64,000 nt of DNA from an uncultured Clostridia bacterium. Its GTDB lineage: Bacteria; Bacillota; Clostridia; Christensenellales; Aristaeellaceae. The translations under genes were made by a program, and so were the position numbers. The notes under the pieces are model-generated. The model did no database searches and was not told the DNA's origin. It was given only the letters and a program-made list of their open reading frames with translations. The DNA is taken from contig CANQEW010000001.1 in assembly GCA_947596085.1 (NCBI GenBank), positions 62,001 through 126,000 on the forward strand. Reading direction: 5' to 3'. Below, piece by piece: positions 8,602 through 19,039 of the stretch. How positions within the stretch are numbered: the first letter of the stretch is position 1; each line of letters starts with the position of its first letter.

Positions 8602-9719
8602 AACATATAATGAAATGGCAAGATGTCTTAACAATAGTAAGTGGGAAAAACCAAAAAGCAGTGGCCGCCTCGGAAGGGATCTATCCAATATATGGGAGTG
8701 GTGGCATTATGGGACGTGCCAACAAATACTTATGCGAGGCAGGCACGACAGTAGTTGGGCGAAAAGGAACAATAAATAAACCTATTTTTGTCAACGAGCG
8801 CTTCTGGAATGTTGACACAGCTTTTGGCATTTCTCCAGGCTCAAATTTGAATCCAAAGTATCTATATTATTTTTGCTGTCTATTCAATTTCAAATCTCTG
8901 GATAAGTCTACAACGATTCCAAGCCTAGCAAAACGCGATTTGCTTAATATTGAAATGCCTGTCCCCCTTCTCCCCGAACAGAAGCACATTGTTGCCCGCA
9001 TCGAGGAGCTGTTCTCTCAACTGGACAACGGCGTGGAAACGCTGAAAAAGACAAAGCAACAACTGGCGGTATATCGTCAGGCGGTTCTGAAAGACGCGTT
9101 TGATCGAATTAAAAACCGCAGTTCCTTGCTGCCCATAAAGGATGTTTGCAAGGATATAAAAGTTGGAATTGTCATTAAGCCATCCCAGTATTACACGGAC
9201 GGTTCTCGTGGAATTAAGGCATTCCGTTCTGCTAACGTGCGAGAGTTCAAAGTATTTGATTCTGATTGGGTGTATCTCTCGAAGGAGGGACATGAAGCAA
9301 ATAAGCGAAGCGAAATTCATACGGGTGATGTGCTAATTGTACGTTCAGGCTATCCAGGAACCGCTTGCGTCGTGAATGAAAAATATGATGGATGCAATGC
9401 AATAGATATTCTGATAGCTGTTCCTGATACAAAAAAAGTGCTGCCTGAATATCTATGTGCTTACACAAACTCTCCATATGGCCGCAAATTGGTATCCGAG
9501 AAAAAAAGAGGCGTTGCGCAAGCACATCTAAATGTTGGAGGCTACTCAAAGATGGAAATCATGCTTCCAACTATTGAGGAACAAAAAGAAGTAGTTCTTT
9601 CTATAGAGAGCCGATTGTCAATCTATGAAGAAATATCACGAACCATCGACACCGCCTTGCAGCAGGCCGAAGCCCTGCGACAGAGCATCTTGAAAAAAGC
9701 GTTTGAAGGAGGATTATGA
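8598..9719 (+). CDS. hsdS: type I restriction-modification S subunit
   Basis: A 373-residue specificity subunit that directs both methylation and cleavage. Two target-recognition domains are each followed by a conserved helix. The central one begins LLPEQKHIVARIEELFSQLD at about residue 118, and the C-terminal one contains LPTIEEQKEVVLSIESRL. The recognition domains are AT-rich, while the central helix returns to host-like GC. That mosaic is typical of domain shuffling in hsdS. The ATG at 8598 overlaps the stop of the small ORF. A second ATG four codons later (8610) is possible. Confidence 0.9.
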   Translation: MKHIMKWQDVLTIVSGKNQKAVAASEGIYPIYGSGGIMGRANKYLCEAGTTVVGRKGTINKPIFVNERFWNVDTAFGISPGSNLNPKYLYYFCCLFNFKSLDKSTTIPSLAKRDLLNIEMPVPLLPEQKHIVARIEELFSQLDNGVETLKKTKQQLAVYRQAVLKDAFDRIKNRSSLLPIKDVCKDIKVGIVIKPSQYYTDGSRGIKAFRSANVREFKVFDSDWVYLSKEGHEANKRSEIHTGDVLIVRSGYPGTACVVNEKYDGCNAIDILIAVPDTKKVLPEYLCAYTNSPYGRKLVSEKKRGVAQAHLNVGGYSKMEIMLPTIEEQKEVVLSIESRLSIYEEISRTIDTALQQAEALRQSILKKAFEGGL

Positions 9720-9721
9720 GC

Positions 9722-11206
9722 ATGCCTGACCAAACTTCCACCATCGTCTCCCGCGTGTGGGGGATGTGCAATCCGCTGCGGGACGACGGCGTGTCCTACG
9801 GGGACTATCTGGAACAGCTCACCTATCTGATCTTCCTCAAGATGGCGGACGAGTATTCCAGGCCGCCCTACCGGCGGGACGCGGGCATCCCCGCCGGCTG
9901 CCGTTGGCCGGATCTGAACGCCCTCAAGGGCGCCGAGCTGGAGGAGAAGTACAAGACCATCCTCGAAACGCTGGGCGAGCAGGGCGGCATCCTCGGCCAG
10001 ATCTTCAGGGGCGCGGTCAACAAGATCAGCAGCGCCGCGATCCTCTACCGCATCGTGCAGATGATCGACCGGGAACGGTGGGTCTCCATGTCCTCCGACG
10101 TCAAGGGCGAAATCTACGAGGGCCTGCTGCAAAAGAACGCCGAGGACATCAAGAGCGGCGCGGGCCAGTATTTCACGCCCCGACCGCTGATTCGCGCCAT
10201 GGTGGCCTGCGTCCGCCCCGAGCCGATGAAGACCATCGCCGATCCCTGCTGCGGAAGCGGCGGTTTCTTCCTCGCCGCGCAGGACTTTCTCGCCGATCCC
10301 GCGAACTACGCGCTGGATCGAGCGCAGAAGGAGTTTCTCAAAAACGAGACGTTCTACGGCAATGAGATCGTGCCCGCCACCTACAAGACGGCGCTGATGA
10401 ATCTATATCTGCACAACATCGGCGACATCTATGGGAACGTGCCCGTCACGCTGGGCGACGCCCTGCTCACCGATCCGGGCTATCGCGTGGACTACGTGCT
10501 GACCAATCCGCCCTTCGGCAAAAAGTCCTCCATCACCTTCACCAACGAGGAGGGCGAGCAGGAGGACGAGGATCTGGTCTACAACCGGCAGGATTTCTGG
10601 ACGACCAGCTCCAACAAGCAGCTCAACTTCGTCCAGCACATCAACACCATCCTCAAGGCGACGGGCAAGGCCGCCGTGGTGGTGCCGGACAACGTGCTCT
10701 TTGAGGGCGGCGCGGGCGAAACCGTGCGCAAAAAGCTGCTGGAAACCACCGATCTGCACACGATCCTGCGCCTGCCGACTGGCATATTCTACAAACCGGG
10801 CGTCAAGGCGAACGTGCTCTTTTTCGACAAGCGCCCCGCCTCGGCGGAGCGGCAGACGGAGGAGGTCTGGATCTACGATTTCCGCACCAACATCCACTTC
10901 ACGCTGAAGCAGCATCCGATGACCGACGCGGATTTGGAGGACTTCATCCGCTGTTATCATCCGGAAAATCGCCGCATGCGCGCCGAGACCTATTCCGAAT
11001 CGAACCCGGAGGGGCGGTTCCGCAGATTCACCATCGACGAAATTCTGGCGCGCGACAAGACGAGCCTGGATATTTTCTGGATCAAGGATAAATCGCTCGC
11101 CGATCTCGACAATCTACCATCGCCGGACGAGCTCGCGGATGAAATCATCGAAAACCTCCAGAGCGCGCTGGAGAGCTTTCAGGATCTAAAGGCACAGCTC
11201 GGCTGA
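9722..11206 (+). CDS. hsdM: type I restriction-modification M subunit (adenine-N6 methylase)
   Basis: A 494-residue methylase that, with HsdS, adds a methyl group to adenine in the recognition site. An N-terminal helical domain (about 1-140) is followed by the SAM-binding motif DPCCGSGGF (174-182) and the catalytic TNPPFG (261-266). AAGGAGG at 9706-9712 lies 9 bases before the ATG at 9722. The ATG at 9716, which overlaps the hsdS stop, is only 3 bases away, so I prefer 9722. It is the last gene of the operon and is followed by a strong terminator. Confidence 0.93.
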   Translation: MPDQTSTIVSRVWGMCNPLRDDGVSYGDYLEQLTYLIFLKMADEYSRPPYRRDAGIPAGCRWPDLNALKGAELEEKYKTILETLGEQGGILGQIFRGAVNKISSAAILYRIVQMIDRERWVSMSSDVKGEIYEGLLQKNAEDIKSGAGQYFTPRPLIRAMVACVRPEPMKTIADPCCGSGGFFLAAQDFLADPANYALDRAQKEFLKNETFYGNEIVPATYKTALMNLYLHNIGDIYGNVPVTLGDALLTDPGYRVDYVLTNPPFGKKSSITFTNEEGEQEDEDLVYNRQDFWTTSSNKQLNFVQHINTILKATGKAAVVVPDNVLFEGGAGETVRKKLLETTDLHTILRLPTGIFYKPGVKANVLFFDKRPASAERQTEEVWIYDFRTNIHFTLKQHPMTDADLEDFIRCYHPENRRMRAETYSESNPEGRFRRFTIDEILARDKTSLDIFWIKDKSLADLDNLPSPDELADEIIENLQSALESFQDLKAQLG

Positions 11207-11216
11207 ACAAGCCAAA

Positions 11217-11252
11217 CTCCCCGGCATCGCTGCCGGGGAGCCCTTTTCTCTT
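11217..11252 (+). terminator. terminator of the hsd operon
   Basis: A 10-bp stem CTCCCCGGCA / TGCCGGGGAG with a TCGC loop (11217-11240) is followed by CCC and a T-rich run. Confidence 0.9.
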
Positions 11253-11262
11253 TGACGATGAA

Positions 11263-12642
11263 TCAGAACTCGATCTTCTTCTCCAGCCAGCTCACGAGCT
11301 CGCTGATCGGGACGATCTCCTGTTGCATCGTGTCGCGGTCGCGCACGGTCACGTTGCCGGTGGATTCGGTATCGAAGTCCACGCAGATGCAGTACGGCGT
11401 GCCGATCTCGTCCTGGCGGCGATAGCGCTTGCCGATGGAGCCGGTCTCGTCGTAGTCCACGCGGAACTTCTTGGCCAGCATCTTGTACAGTTCCTTCGCC
11501 TGGTCACCCAGCTTGTTCTTCTGCAGCGGCATCACGGCCACCTTGAACGGGGCCAGCGCCGGGTGCAAGTGCAGCACCGTGCGCACGTCGCCGCCCTCGA
11601 GCTCCTCCTCGTCGTAGGCGTCGCAGAGGAAGGCCAGCACCAGACGGTCCACGCCCACCGACGGCTCCACGCAGTAGGGGATGTACTTCTCGTTGGTGAC
11701 GGGATCGAGGTAATCCAGCGCCTTGCCCGAGTGGTTGGTGTGCTGGGTGAGGTCGTAATCCGTGCGGTCGGCCACGCCCCAGAGCTCGCCCCAGCCGAAG
11801 GGGAAGAGGTATTCAAAGTCCGTGGTCGCCTTGGAGTAGAACGCGAGCTGCTCCTTCTCGTGGTCGCGCAGGCGCAGATGCTCCGGGTTCATGCCCAGGG
11901 AGAGCAGCCAGTCGCGGCAGAAGCTGCGCCAATACTCGAACCATTCCAGGTCCTCGCCCGGCTTGCAGAAGAATTCCAGCTCCATCTGCTCGAACTCGCG
12001 CACGCGGAAGATGAAGTTGCCGGGGGTGATCTCGTTGCGGAAGGACTTGCCGATCTGGCAGATGCCCGCCGGGAGCTTCTTGCGCGTGGTGCGCATGGCG
12101 TTCAGGAAGTTTACAAAGATGCCCTGCGCGGTCTCCGGGCGCAGGAAGATCTCGGTGGCGGAATCCTCGTTCACGCCCTGATGGGTCTTGAACATCAGGT
12201 TAAACTGGCGAATGCCGGTGAAGTCCTTCTTGCCGCAGACCGGGCAGACGATGTCGTGCTCGGCGATGTAGCTTTCGAGCTGCTCGTTGGACCAACCGTC
12301 GCCGGTCTCCGCGCCCTGGGTGAAGTCCTCAATGAGCTTGTCCGCGCGGAAGCGGGCCTTGCAGGCCTTGCAGTCCATCAGCGGATCGTTGAAGCCGCCC
12401 ACGTGGCCGGAGGCCACCCACACGTCGCGGTTCATCAGAATCGCGCAGTCCAGGCCGGTGTTGTACGGGCTCTCCTGGACGAACTTCTGCCACCAGGCCT
12501 TCTTGATGTTGTTCTTGTACTCCACGCCCAGCGGGCCGTAGTCCCAGGTGTTCGCCAGGCCACCGTAAATCTCGGAGCCGGCGAAGATGAAGCCGCGGTT
12601 CTTGCACAGGGCCACCAGTTTATCCATCGTGAGCTTTGCCAT
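11263..12642 (-). CDS. glyS: glycyl-tRNA synthetase, dimeric type
   Basis: A 459-residue class II synthetase of the single-chain type, which attaches glycine to tRNA-Gly. The sequence shows the insert with cysteine pairs (CKACKARF and CPVCGKKDF, probably zinc-binding), motif 2 around [19 protein letters not shown] and motif 3 around [10 protein letters not shown], then an anticodon-binding C-terminal domain ([13 protein letters not shown] onward). The ATG at 12642 has AAGGGA upstream. The frame extends to 13005 but that part lies upstream of the promoter. No T-box is seen, unlike serS. Confidence 0.95.
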   Translation of the reverse strand: MAKLTMDKLVALCKNRGFIFAGSEIYGGLANTWDYGPLGVEYKNNIKKAWWQKFVQESPYNTGLDCAILMNRDVWVASGHVGGFNDPLMDCKACKARFRADKLIEDFTQGAETGDGWSNEQLESYIAEHDIVCPVCGKKDFTGIRQFNLMFKTHQGVNEDSATEIFLRPETAQGIFVNFLNAMRTTRKKLPAGICQIGKSFRNEITPGNFIFRVREFEQMELEFFCKPGEDLEWFEYWRSFCRDWLLSLGMNPEHLRLRDHEKEQLAFYSKATTDFEYLFPFGWGELWGVADRTDYDLTQHTNHSGKALDYLDPVTNEKYIPYCVEPSVGVDRLVLAFLCDAYDEEELEGGDVRTVLHLHPALAPFKVAVMPLQKNKLGDQAKELYKMLAKKFRVDYDETGSIGKRYRRQDEIGTPYCICVDFDTESTGNVTVRDRDTMQQEIVPISELVSWLEKKIEF

Positions 12643-12676
12643 CGCGTTTCCCTTCTTCTTCTGATTTATGCTGCCA

Positions 12677-12705
12677 ATTCTACCAGAAACGCCCCGGAGT
12701 TTCAA
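12677..12705 (-). promoter_or_regulatory. sigma-A promoter of glyS
   Basis: On the minus strand TTGAAA (12705-12700) and TAGAAT (12682-12677) are separated by 17 bp, about 35 bp before the glyS ATG. Confidence 0.75.
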
Positions 12706-12744
12706 GCAGATTGTGTTAACAAAGCGGCCGCGCGGCAAAGTTGT

Positions 12745-12767
12745 CGCCCCGCTGCGGACGCGGGGCG
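12745..12767 (-). terminator. possible terminator upstream of glyS
   Basis: An 8-bp stem CGCCCCGC / GCGGGGCG with a 7-base loop lies after the stop at 12792 on the minus strand. The tail (ACAACTTTG) is a poor U-tract, so termination is only a suggestion. Confidence 0.4.
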
Positions 12768-12791
12768 GCCATTGTCCTCCTTCGGCGGCGG

Positions 12792-13679
12792 TCAGGGCGT
12801 CTCCAGCGGCACCTCCGTGACCCACCAGCCCCGGTTCTGATCGCCCACCCAGGCATAGTCCTCCAAACCGGCCGGCGCCTCCTGCGTCCACGCGGCGGGC
12901 AGCGCGTAGCGCACCGCCGCCAGCGCGCCGCCCAGCGCCAGCACGCCCGCCGCCACGCAGGGAAAGCCGCTGCCCTCCGGCATCGGGGCTTCGACGTATA
13001 CGCACTGGTCGTCCGGCGCGTCCGTCAGCGCGGGCGCGGTCAAGAACAGCGCGCGCAGCGGCTCCGCCGCCTGGGGCCAGGGCGCGTCCAGGTCGATTCC
13101 TTCCGCCCTGAGTCGGTCGCAGGCGGCGCTCTCCGCGGCCGCTTCGCTGCGCGCGTCTTCAGCTGCAGCTTCGCCGGAATCGACGGCCGCATCCGGTTCG
13201 GCCGCGCCGGGACCGGCGCTCTCCCCCGCCTCCGGCAGCCCCGCGACGGGCTCCCTAGCGTCCGCTGCGCCGTAGAGCTCCCGCAGCGCCGCGCGCACGC
13301 TGTCCCAGTTGAGCTCCGCGTGGCCGCAGACGTTGCCGAACAGCGCGATCGCGCAGCTCGCGTCCCCGGCGCAGGTGATCGCGAGCAGCTGATACTGTTC
13401 CAGCTCCCGCCCGCACACGTCGCGCGGATCAAAGGTATATCCCAGCACCGTCTGCCCCCGGCTGTCGCGCTGCAGTTCGCCCAGGGCGCAAGCGTAGTAG
13501 GCCCCGTCCCTGCTGCGCCCTACCAGCGCCGCGCGCAGCGTGGGACAGTCGTCGGGCGACTGCACCAGAAAGTACATGGTTCCCATCAGCGTGCGCCGCT
13601 CCAGGCGCACGTGGCCCGAATAGCCGGACGCGTTGCTCCTGAGCAGGATCAGCGAGCGCCGGTAATCGTTTCGCATCAT
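12792..13679 (-). CDS. conserved-looking protein of unknown function
   Basis: A 295-residue protein with two parts. The N-terminal domain (about 1-140) is well ordered, with [15 protein letters not shown], a run of beta-like segments and paired cysteines. A low-complexity Ala/Glu/Gly linker (about 145-190) separates it from a C-terminal part ending in [18 protein letters not shown] weakly hydrophobic stretch near residue 250 could be one membrane segment. GGGGG precedes two adjacent ATGs (13679 and 13676). The gene follows the small gene at 13705 by 25 bp, probably in one operon. I do not recognise the family. Confidence 0.6.
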   Translation of the reverse strand: MMRNDYRRSLILLRSNASGYSGHVRLERRTLMGTMYFLVQSPDDCPTLRAALVGRSRDGAYYACALGELQRDSRGQTVLGYTFDPRDVCGRELEQYQLLAITCAGDASCAIALFGNVCGHAELNWDSVRAALRELYGAADAREPVAGLPEAGESAGPGAAEPDAAVDSGEAAAEDARSEAAAESAACDRLRAEGIDLDAPWPQAAEPLRALFLTAPALTDAPDDQCVYVEAPMPEGSGFPCVAAGVLALGGALAAVRYALPAAWTQEAPAGLEDYAWVGDQNRGWWVTEVPLETP

Positions 13680-13704
13680 CGCGCAAACCCCCTTCCCGCC
13701 AATT

Positions 13705-13920
13705 CTATGCGCGCCTTTCTCCGTCTTGCACCGGCAGATGCCGCGTGCGAAGCCTGTCGTGGCTGCGCATCAGCGCCGTGTATGTCGCGTGTCCCTCGTG
13801 CACTGCTGCGCGCGGCAGCGCGACGGGTTCCGTGGCGGTGGGCACTGCGGCCTCCGGCGCGGCGGACGCCCGACGGCGACTGTTCGCCGCGCGGCGCAGA
13901 AGATCCCTCGGCCCGTCCAT
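13705..13920 (-). CDS. small basic protein of unknown function
   Basis: A 71-residue Arg/Ala-rich protein. The perfect AAAGGAGG seven bases before the ATG at 13920 and a promoter behind it make it a credible gene despite its size. The C-terminal half (YTALMRSHDRLRTRHL) looks like a conserved amphipathic motif and the N-terminal half is low in complexity. It heads a two-gene minus-strand operon with the 295-residue unknown protein. Confidence 0.6.
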   Translation of the reverse strand: MDGPRDLLRRAANSRRRASAAPEAAVPTATEPVALPRAAVHEGHATYTALMRSHDRLRTRHLPVQDGERRA

Positions 13921-13953
13921 AAGCTTTCCTCCTTTTCGCTGAATTTCGATGGA

Positions 13954-13983
13954 ATTGTATGCAAAAATTGACTTAAATGTCTA
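13954..13983 (-). promoter_or_regulatory. probable promoter of the 71-residue and 295-residue genes
   Basis: TAGACA (13983-13978) and TACAAT (13959-13954) on the minus strand with an 18-bp spacer, about 30 bp before the ATG at 13920. Confidence 0.5.
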
Positions 13984-14030
13984 TTTCTAAGCCGCCAGGT
14001 TAATATTTTTTGCTATCTGCGGCGGGATAC

Positions 14031-14058
14031 TTGCGTGAATTCTAGTTTGTGTTATAAT
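14031..14058 (+). promoter_or_regulatory. promoter of the acidic membrane protein gene
   Basis: TTGCGT (14031-14036) and TATAAT (14053-14058) with a 16-bp spacer in an AT-rich stretch. Confidence 0.6.
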
Positions 14059-14124
14059 AACATTGTATAATTAGAATATGTTGTATATTTCAGATATCAG
14101 GTGATAATGAGAGGCGGTAACGCT

Positions 14125-16140
14125 ATGAACAACAGAGATAACGACCGCGAGCTCGATTATTACGAGCTTCGCAGAAGGCATCAGGAGTTCAAGGCCCGTT
14201 CGCACGCACCGCGCTCCCCGGAGGCGACGCCGTCCGATGCTAAAACCACTCCGGAAAGGAAGCCCGCGCCCGGCAGGAAGGTTGAGCCGGCCGTTGAGCC
14301 GCAGGAGGTTTTGCATCCCGACGACGTGCAGGACATGCCCGCCGACGCCCCCGCGCCGTCTAACGAGGAGCGGGATTCGCTCGCCGACTTCGTCCTCCAC
14401 GATGAAGAAAATTATGAGGATGACGGGGAGTTTGATGACGATTCGGAGGATTTGAACCCCAATCCCTTCGGTTCCTTCATCCGATTTTTCCACGGCGTCA
14501 AGGATAATATCTCCGCGCGGCGCGAGGCGGAGGAGGACGCCGAGCTCGAGGCGCTGGACGACGACTCTGACGATGCGCTGGAGGAAGTCGAGGACGATCG
14601 CTCCGCTTCCGGGCGCGGCGCGTCCCGCCGCCGCTTCAAAAGGGACAAAAAGGACGAGGACTTCGACGATTTCGACGATGAGGATCTCGACGACGAAGAC
14701 TTCGACGATTTCGATGAGGATGAAGATCAGGAGAGCGGCTTCAAACGCTTCCTGCATCTGTTCGTCACCCGCGACGATCTGCAGGAGCGGTATGCAAAGC
14801 GCTTCCGGGCCGAGATGGGATACTACGATGAGGACGACGACTTCGATTCAGACGAAGATGGCGATTCCCTCGAAGACGCGCGCGCTGCGCAAAGCAAAGC
14901 CGAAGGAGGACACACCACCATGGACGAACAGTACAAGCCGGTCTCCGAGCCCGCTCCGCACAAGGCGGAGGAGTTGGAAGCAGGCGGCATGACCCGCCGC
15001 GAGCGTCGGGAGCGCGCCATGCGTCTGGCCGCTGAGGAAGCCGCTCGCAAGGCGCAGGAGGCAGCCGCCGCAGCCCCGTCTGAACCGGCTGTAGAACCGA
15101 TTTCCGTCGAACCGGCGGCCGAGGAACCGGCCGTAAAGCCGCTCTTTGCGGAAGAACCCGTTGCGGCCGAGCCCGCTCCGGCCGCGGAACCCGTTGTGGA
15201 GGAGCCCACCCGCGAATTTAAGCCCGTCAGCGTCCGCGATATCGACGAAGAAAAGCAAGATCTCTTTGAAATCTCGGACGGAGACGAGGGCGAAGAGGAA
15301 GAAGAGGAAGCCCCCCGCCGGGGCCTGTTTGGAAGATTCCGCGGCCATGGCAGGGACGAGGATGCCGACGCGGACGACGACCTCGACTTGGACGAAGACG
15401 AGGATGCCGGCGCGGACGACGATGATGAGGACGAGGATCTCCCCGTCAAGCCTCGCCGCGGCCTGTTCGGCCTCTTCGGAAGATCCCGTGACGAGGATGA
15501 AGATGACGAAGACGACGATGAGGACGAAGACGACGAGGACGATGAAGACGATGACGATGAAGACGAGGATCTTCCCGTGAAGCCCCGTCGCGGTCTCTTT
15601 GGCCGCCGCAAGGATGACCTCGACGATGAAGACGAGGACGATGAAGACGACGAATACGAAGACGAAGATGACGACGAGGATGATGAGGACGAAGACGAAT
15701 ACGATGAATACGACGATGAGGACGACGACTATGACGAATTCGACGACGAGCCCCAGCGTTCCATCGGCTACCACATCATCGGCGTGCTGAAATGGATGTT
15801 GCGCATTGTCGTGTTCCTGCTGGTCTGCGTCATCGTGCTAAACTTCCTCTACGTCACCGGCACGGACACCATCGTTCCGGCCATGCACGACGCCATGGGA
15901 GATTCCACCGCCTTCCACTTCCTGTTCTTCGGTTATGACGTGCGTCAGATGCGCGAGGAGCCCGCGGAAGTGATCGACGCGTCCGATGTCGTCGACGAAC
16001 AGGAGCCGGTTCAGGAGCCCGAGACGGCCCCCGAGGAGGAAGCGCCCATCGCAATTCCGGATCTCGACACCAACGGCGAATTCACCGAAACGCCTGAAGT
16101 GAATGCCGCGCCCGTCGAGGGCGAGGGTACCATTGGCTGA
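14125..16140 (+). CDS. highly acidic single-pass membrane protein with RRGLFG repeats
   Basis: A 671-residue protein. Most of the first 550 residues is Asp/Glu-rich and probably disordered, with a Pro/Ala/Glu-rich middle. Three PRRGLFG motifs (DNA near 15310, 15450 and 15583) sit between nearly pure Asp/Glu tracts, two of them preceded by DLPVK. One transmembrane helix at about 557-577 ([20 protein letters not shown]), flanked by Lys/Arg on its N-side, predicts the acidic part in the cytosol and a 92-residue acidic tail outside. Start candidates are GTG 14101, ATG 14107 and ATG 14125. GAGAGGCGG fits 14125 best. No family is recognised. The acidic tracts mix codons, which argues against simple slippage. 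Confidence 0.75.
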   Translation: MNNRDNDRELDYYELRRRHQEFKARSHAPRSPEATPSDAKTTPERKPAPGRKVEPAVEPQEVLHPDDVQDMPADAPAPSNEERDSLADFVLHDEENYEDDGEFDDDSEDLNPNPFGSFIRFFHGVKDNISARREAEEDAELEALDDDSDDALEEVEDDRSASGRGASRRRFKRDKKDEDFDDFDDEDLDDEDFDDFDEDEDQESGFKRFLHLFVTRDDLQERYAKRFRAEMGYYDEDDDFDSDEDGDSLEDARAAQSKAEGGHTTMDEQYKPVSEPAPHKAEELEAGGMTRRERRERAMRLAAEEAARKAQEAAAAAPSEPAVEPISVEPAAEEPAVKPLFAEEPVAAEPAPAAEPVVEEPTREFKPVSVRDIDEEKQDLFEISDGDEGEEEEEEAPRRGLFGRFRGHGRDEDADADDDLDLDEDEDAGADDDDEDEDLPVKPRRGLFGLFGRSRDEDEDDEDDDEDEDDEDDEDDDDEDEDLPVKPRRGLFGRRKDDLDDEDEDDEDDEYEDEDDDEDDEDEDEYDEYDDEDDDYDEFDDEPQRSIGYHIIGVLKWMLRIVVFLLVCVIVLNFLYVTGTDTIVPAMHDAMGDSTAFHFLFFGYDVRQMREEPAEVIDASDVVDEQEPVQEPETAPEEEAPIAIPDLDTNGEFTETPEVNAAPVEGEGTIG

Positions 16141-16150
16141 CAATTCATAC

Positions 16151-16221
16151 TGACCGGCCACCGGTCAAAGGCATCCGGCGACGGCGCGCGGAATGTTCCA
16201 CGCACCATGCCGGATGTTTTG
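16151..16221 (+). other. palindrome and possible attenuator before glpK
   Basis: TGACCGG-CCA-CCGGTCA (16151-16167) is a perfect dyad. Further on, GCATCCGG and CCGGATG (about 16171 and 16211) can pair across a long loop, followed by TTTTG. This may end the upstream transcript or control glpK. I cannot decide which. Confidence 0.35.
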
Positions 16222-16247
16222 TACACGCGCAGGAGGTGTATTATCGC

Positions 16248-17738
<1,491 letters not shown>

Positions 17739-17761
17739 TTCGTCCATCGCATCCTTATGAG

Positions 17762-17786
17762 CTCCCGGCGAAGCCGGGAGTTTTTC
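17762..17786 (+). terminator. terminator of glpK
   Basis: Stem CTCCCGGC / GCCGGGAG with a GAA loop (17762-17780) followed by five T. Confidence 0.9.
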
Positions 17787-17813
17787 ATGCCCGCCACTCC
17801 CTCCGCATACACT
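17784..17813 (+). promoter_or_regulatory. candidate sigma-E (sporulation) promoter of yabP
   Basis: CATACACT at 17806-17813 matches the sigma-E -10 consensus CATACAnT. A weak -35 (TTCATGC, 17784-17790) lies 15 bp upstream. In Bacillus subtilis yabP and yabQ belong to the sigma-E mother-cell regulon, which fits. Confidence 0.55.
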
Positions 17814-17844
17814 GACCCAGGTTAAATCGACGGAGGCGAAAGAT

Positions 17845-18114
17845 ATGCAGGCGGAAAACGGCGGCCATTCGAGCTTTACGCTCGTCGATCGCACCCACGC
17901 GGAGATCACCGGTGTGAGCGACGTGGACTGCTTCAACGATGCGCTGGTCGTGCTGATCACCGAACTCGGCGTCATGACCATCAATGGCAGTTCTCTCAAC
18001 ATCTCCCAACTCAACAAGGAGGAGGGCCGATTGGTCGTAGACGGCGAATTCGACGCGGTGGAATACAGCGGCAGGGCGAAGGGCAAGGGGCTCTTTTCGC
18101 GCCTGCTGCGCTGA
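17845..18114 (+). CDS. yabP: sporulation protein YabP
   Basis: An 89-residue protein of the YabP/YqfC family, needed in the mother cell for spore cortex formation in Bacillus. The family pattern is clear: R-x-x-x-x-ITGVSDVDCFND, then VLITELGVMTINGSSLNI and a basic C-terminus. GGAGG lies 9 bases before the ATG. yabQ follows after a single base, so the two are co-transcribed. The presence of this pair implies a spore-forming lineage. Confidence 0.92.
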   Translation: MQAENGGHSSFTLVDRTHAEITGVSDVDCFNDALVVLITELGVMTINGSSLNISQLNKEEGRLVVDGEFDAVEYSGRAKGKGLFSRLLR

Positions 18115-18115
18115 C

Positions 18116-18484
18116 GTGCTGTTCGCCACCGTCGGCCAGGGCGCGCGCTTCGTCTGGATGATGGCCGCGGGAGCGGTCGTGGGCGCATGGTATCTGCTCA
18201 CGGCGCTGCTGCGACGCTTCATTCAGGCGGGCTTCTGGCTGACGCTGGCCTGCGACCTGCTCTTCGGCGCGGGCGCGGCGGTCATATTGATCGCGGCGCT
18301 CGTCGCGGGCAGCTACGGACAGGCGCGGCCCTTCGAGCTATTGGGCGCGGCGCTGGGCGCGACGCTGTTCGGCGTGGGACTCCTCTCCCCCATCTGGGAG
18401 CTTCTGCGCCGTCTGCGCGGCAAATTGGCGCGAATTATGATCTCGCTGGCCAAAAAACGTCCAATTAACATCATATTCAAATGA
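18116..18484 (+). CDS. yabQ: sporulation protein YabQ
   Basis: A 122-residue membrane protein with three or more hydrophobic helices (FVWMMAAGAVVGAWYLLTAL, LACDLLFGAGAAVILIAAL and a third at about 70-95) and a basic C-terminus. It sits one base after yabP, as in other spore formers, where YabQ is needed for cortex assembly in the outer forespore membrane. A GTG start at 18116 is used because no ATG is available in frame nearby. Confidence 0.85.
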   Translation: MLFATVGQGARFVWMMAAGAVVGAWYLLTALLRRFIQAGFWLTLACDLLFGAGAAVILIAALVAGSYGQARPFELLGAALGATLFGVGLLSPIWELLRRLRGKLARIMISLAKKRPINIIFK

Positions 18485-18562
18485 CAGGGATTTTTTGTTA
18501 AACGTCGAACATTGAAAAAGACCGAAGTCTGATAAACAGACCCTGGTCGGGGAGGGAATTTT

Positions 18563-18841
18563 ATGCAGCGCCGAATCAATGTGCAGCCCCGGTTTTGGGT
18601 GTTCGTCATCGTTGTGATGCTCCTCTGTTTCGGCACGAGCTACGCAGTGACGCAACTGCGATACGGTCAGATCACGGACCACGTTCAGGCGTTGAGCCAG
18701 GAAAAAGTAGGCCTGATGGATCGCATCAACGAGCTCTCCACCCAGCTCGACTACGTGAGCACCGACGCCTATGTGGAGCGCGTCGCCCGGGATGAATTGA
18801 ACATGATTCGCCCCGGTGAAATCCGCTACGTTTCCAACTGA
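18563..18841 (+). CDS. divIC: septum formation initiator (DivIC/FtsB-like)
   Basis: A 92-residue bitopic protein with a short basic N-terminus, a transmembrane helix at about 11-30 (FWVFVIVVMLLCFGTSYAV), a coiled coil at about 33-63 and the C-terminal motif YVERVARDELNMIRPGEI, typical of DivIC/FtsB. It would join FtsL and DivIB in the divisome. Its place right after yabP-yabQ matches the conserved yabP-yabQ-divIC order of Bacillus and Clostridia. GGGGAGGG precedes the ATG. Confidence 0.9.
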   Translation: MQRRINVQPRFWVFVIVVMLLCFGTSYAVTQLRYGQITDHVQALSQEKVGLMDRINELSTQLDYVSTDAYVERVARDELNMIRPGEIRYVSN

Positions 18842-18857
18842 ATCCTTCACGATCGCG

Positions 18858-18888
18858 ACGGGCCGCCCGAACGGGTGGCCCGTTTTTC
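18858..18888 (+). terminator. terminator of the yabP-yabQ-divIC cluster
   Basis: ACGGGCC(G)CCCG / CGGG(T)GGCCCGT hairpin at 18858-18883 with a following T-tract. Confidence 0.85.
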
Positions 18889-19039
18889 CTTGCTCGTCTC
18901 CCCCCACACGCCCGCAGAATTTCCCGAGTAAGCATTTGCCGCCGCTTCCCTGGAAGGATTTTCTGCGCAGGCGGCAAAAACTCTTTGACATGCAAAAGGG
19001 AGCGCATGCGCGCTCCCTCAATTGTGTCTCGTTCCTCGG

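Noticed and set aside
11323-12840. 505-codon plus-strand frame
   Set aside because: Antisense shadow of glyS with no translation signal.
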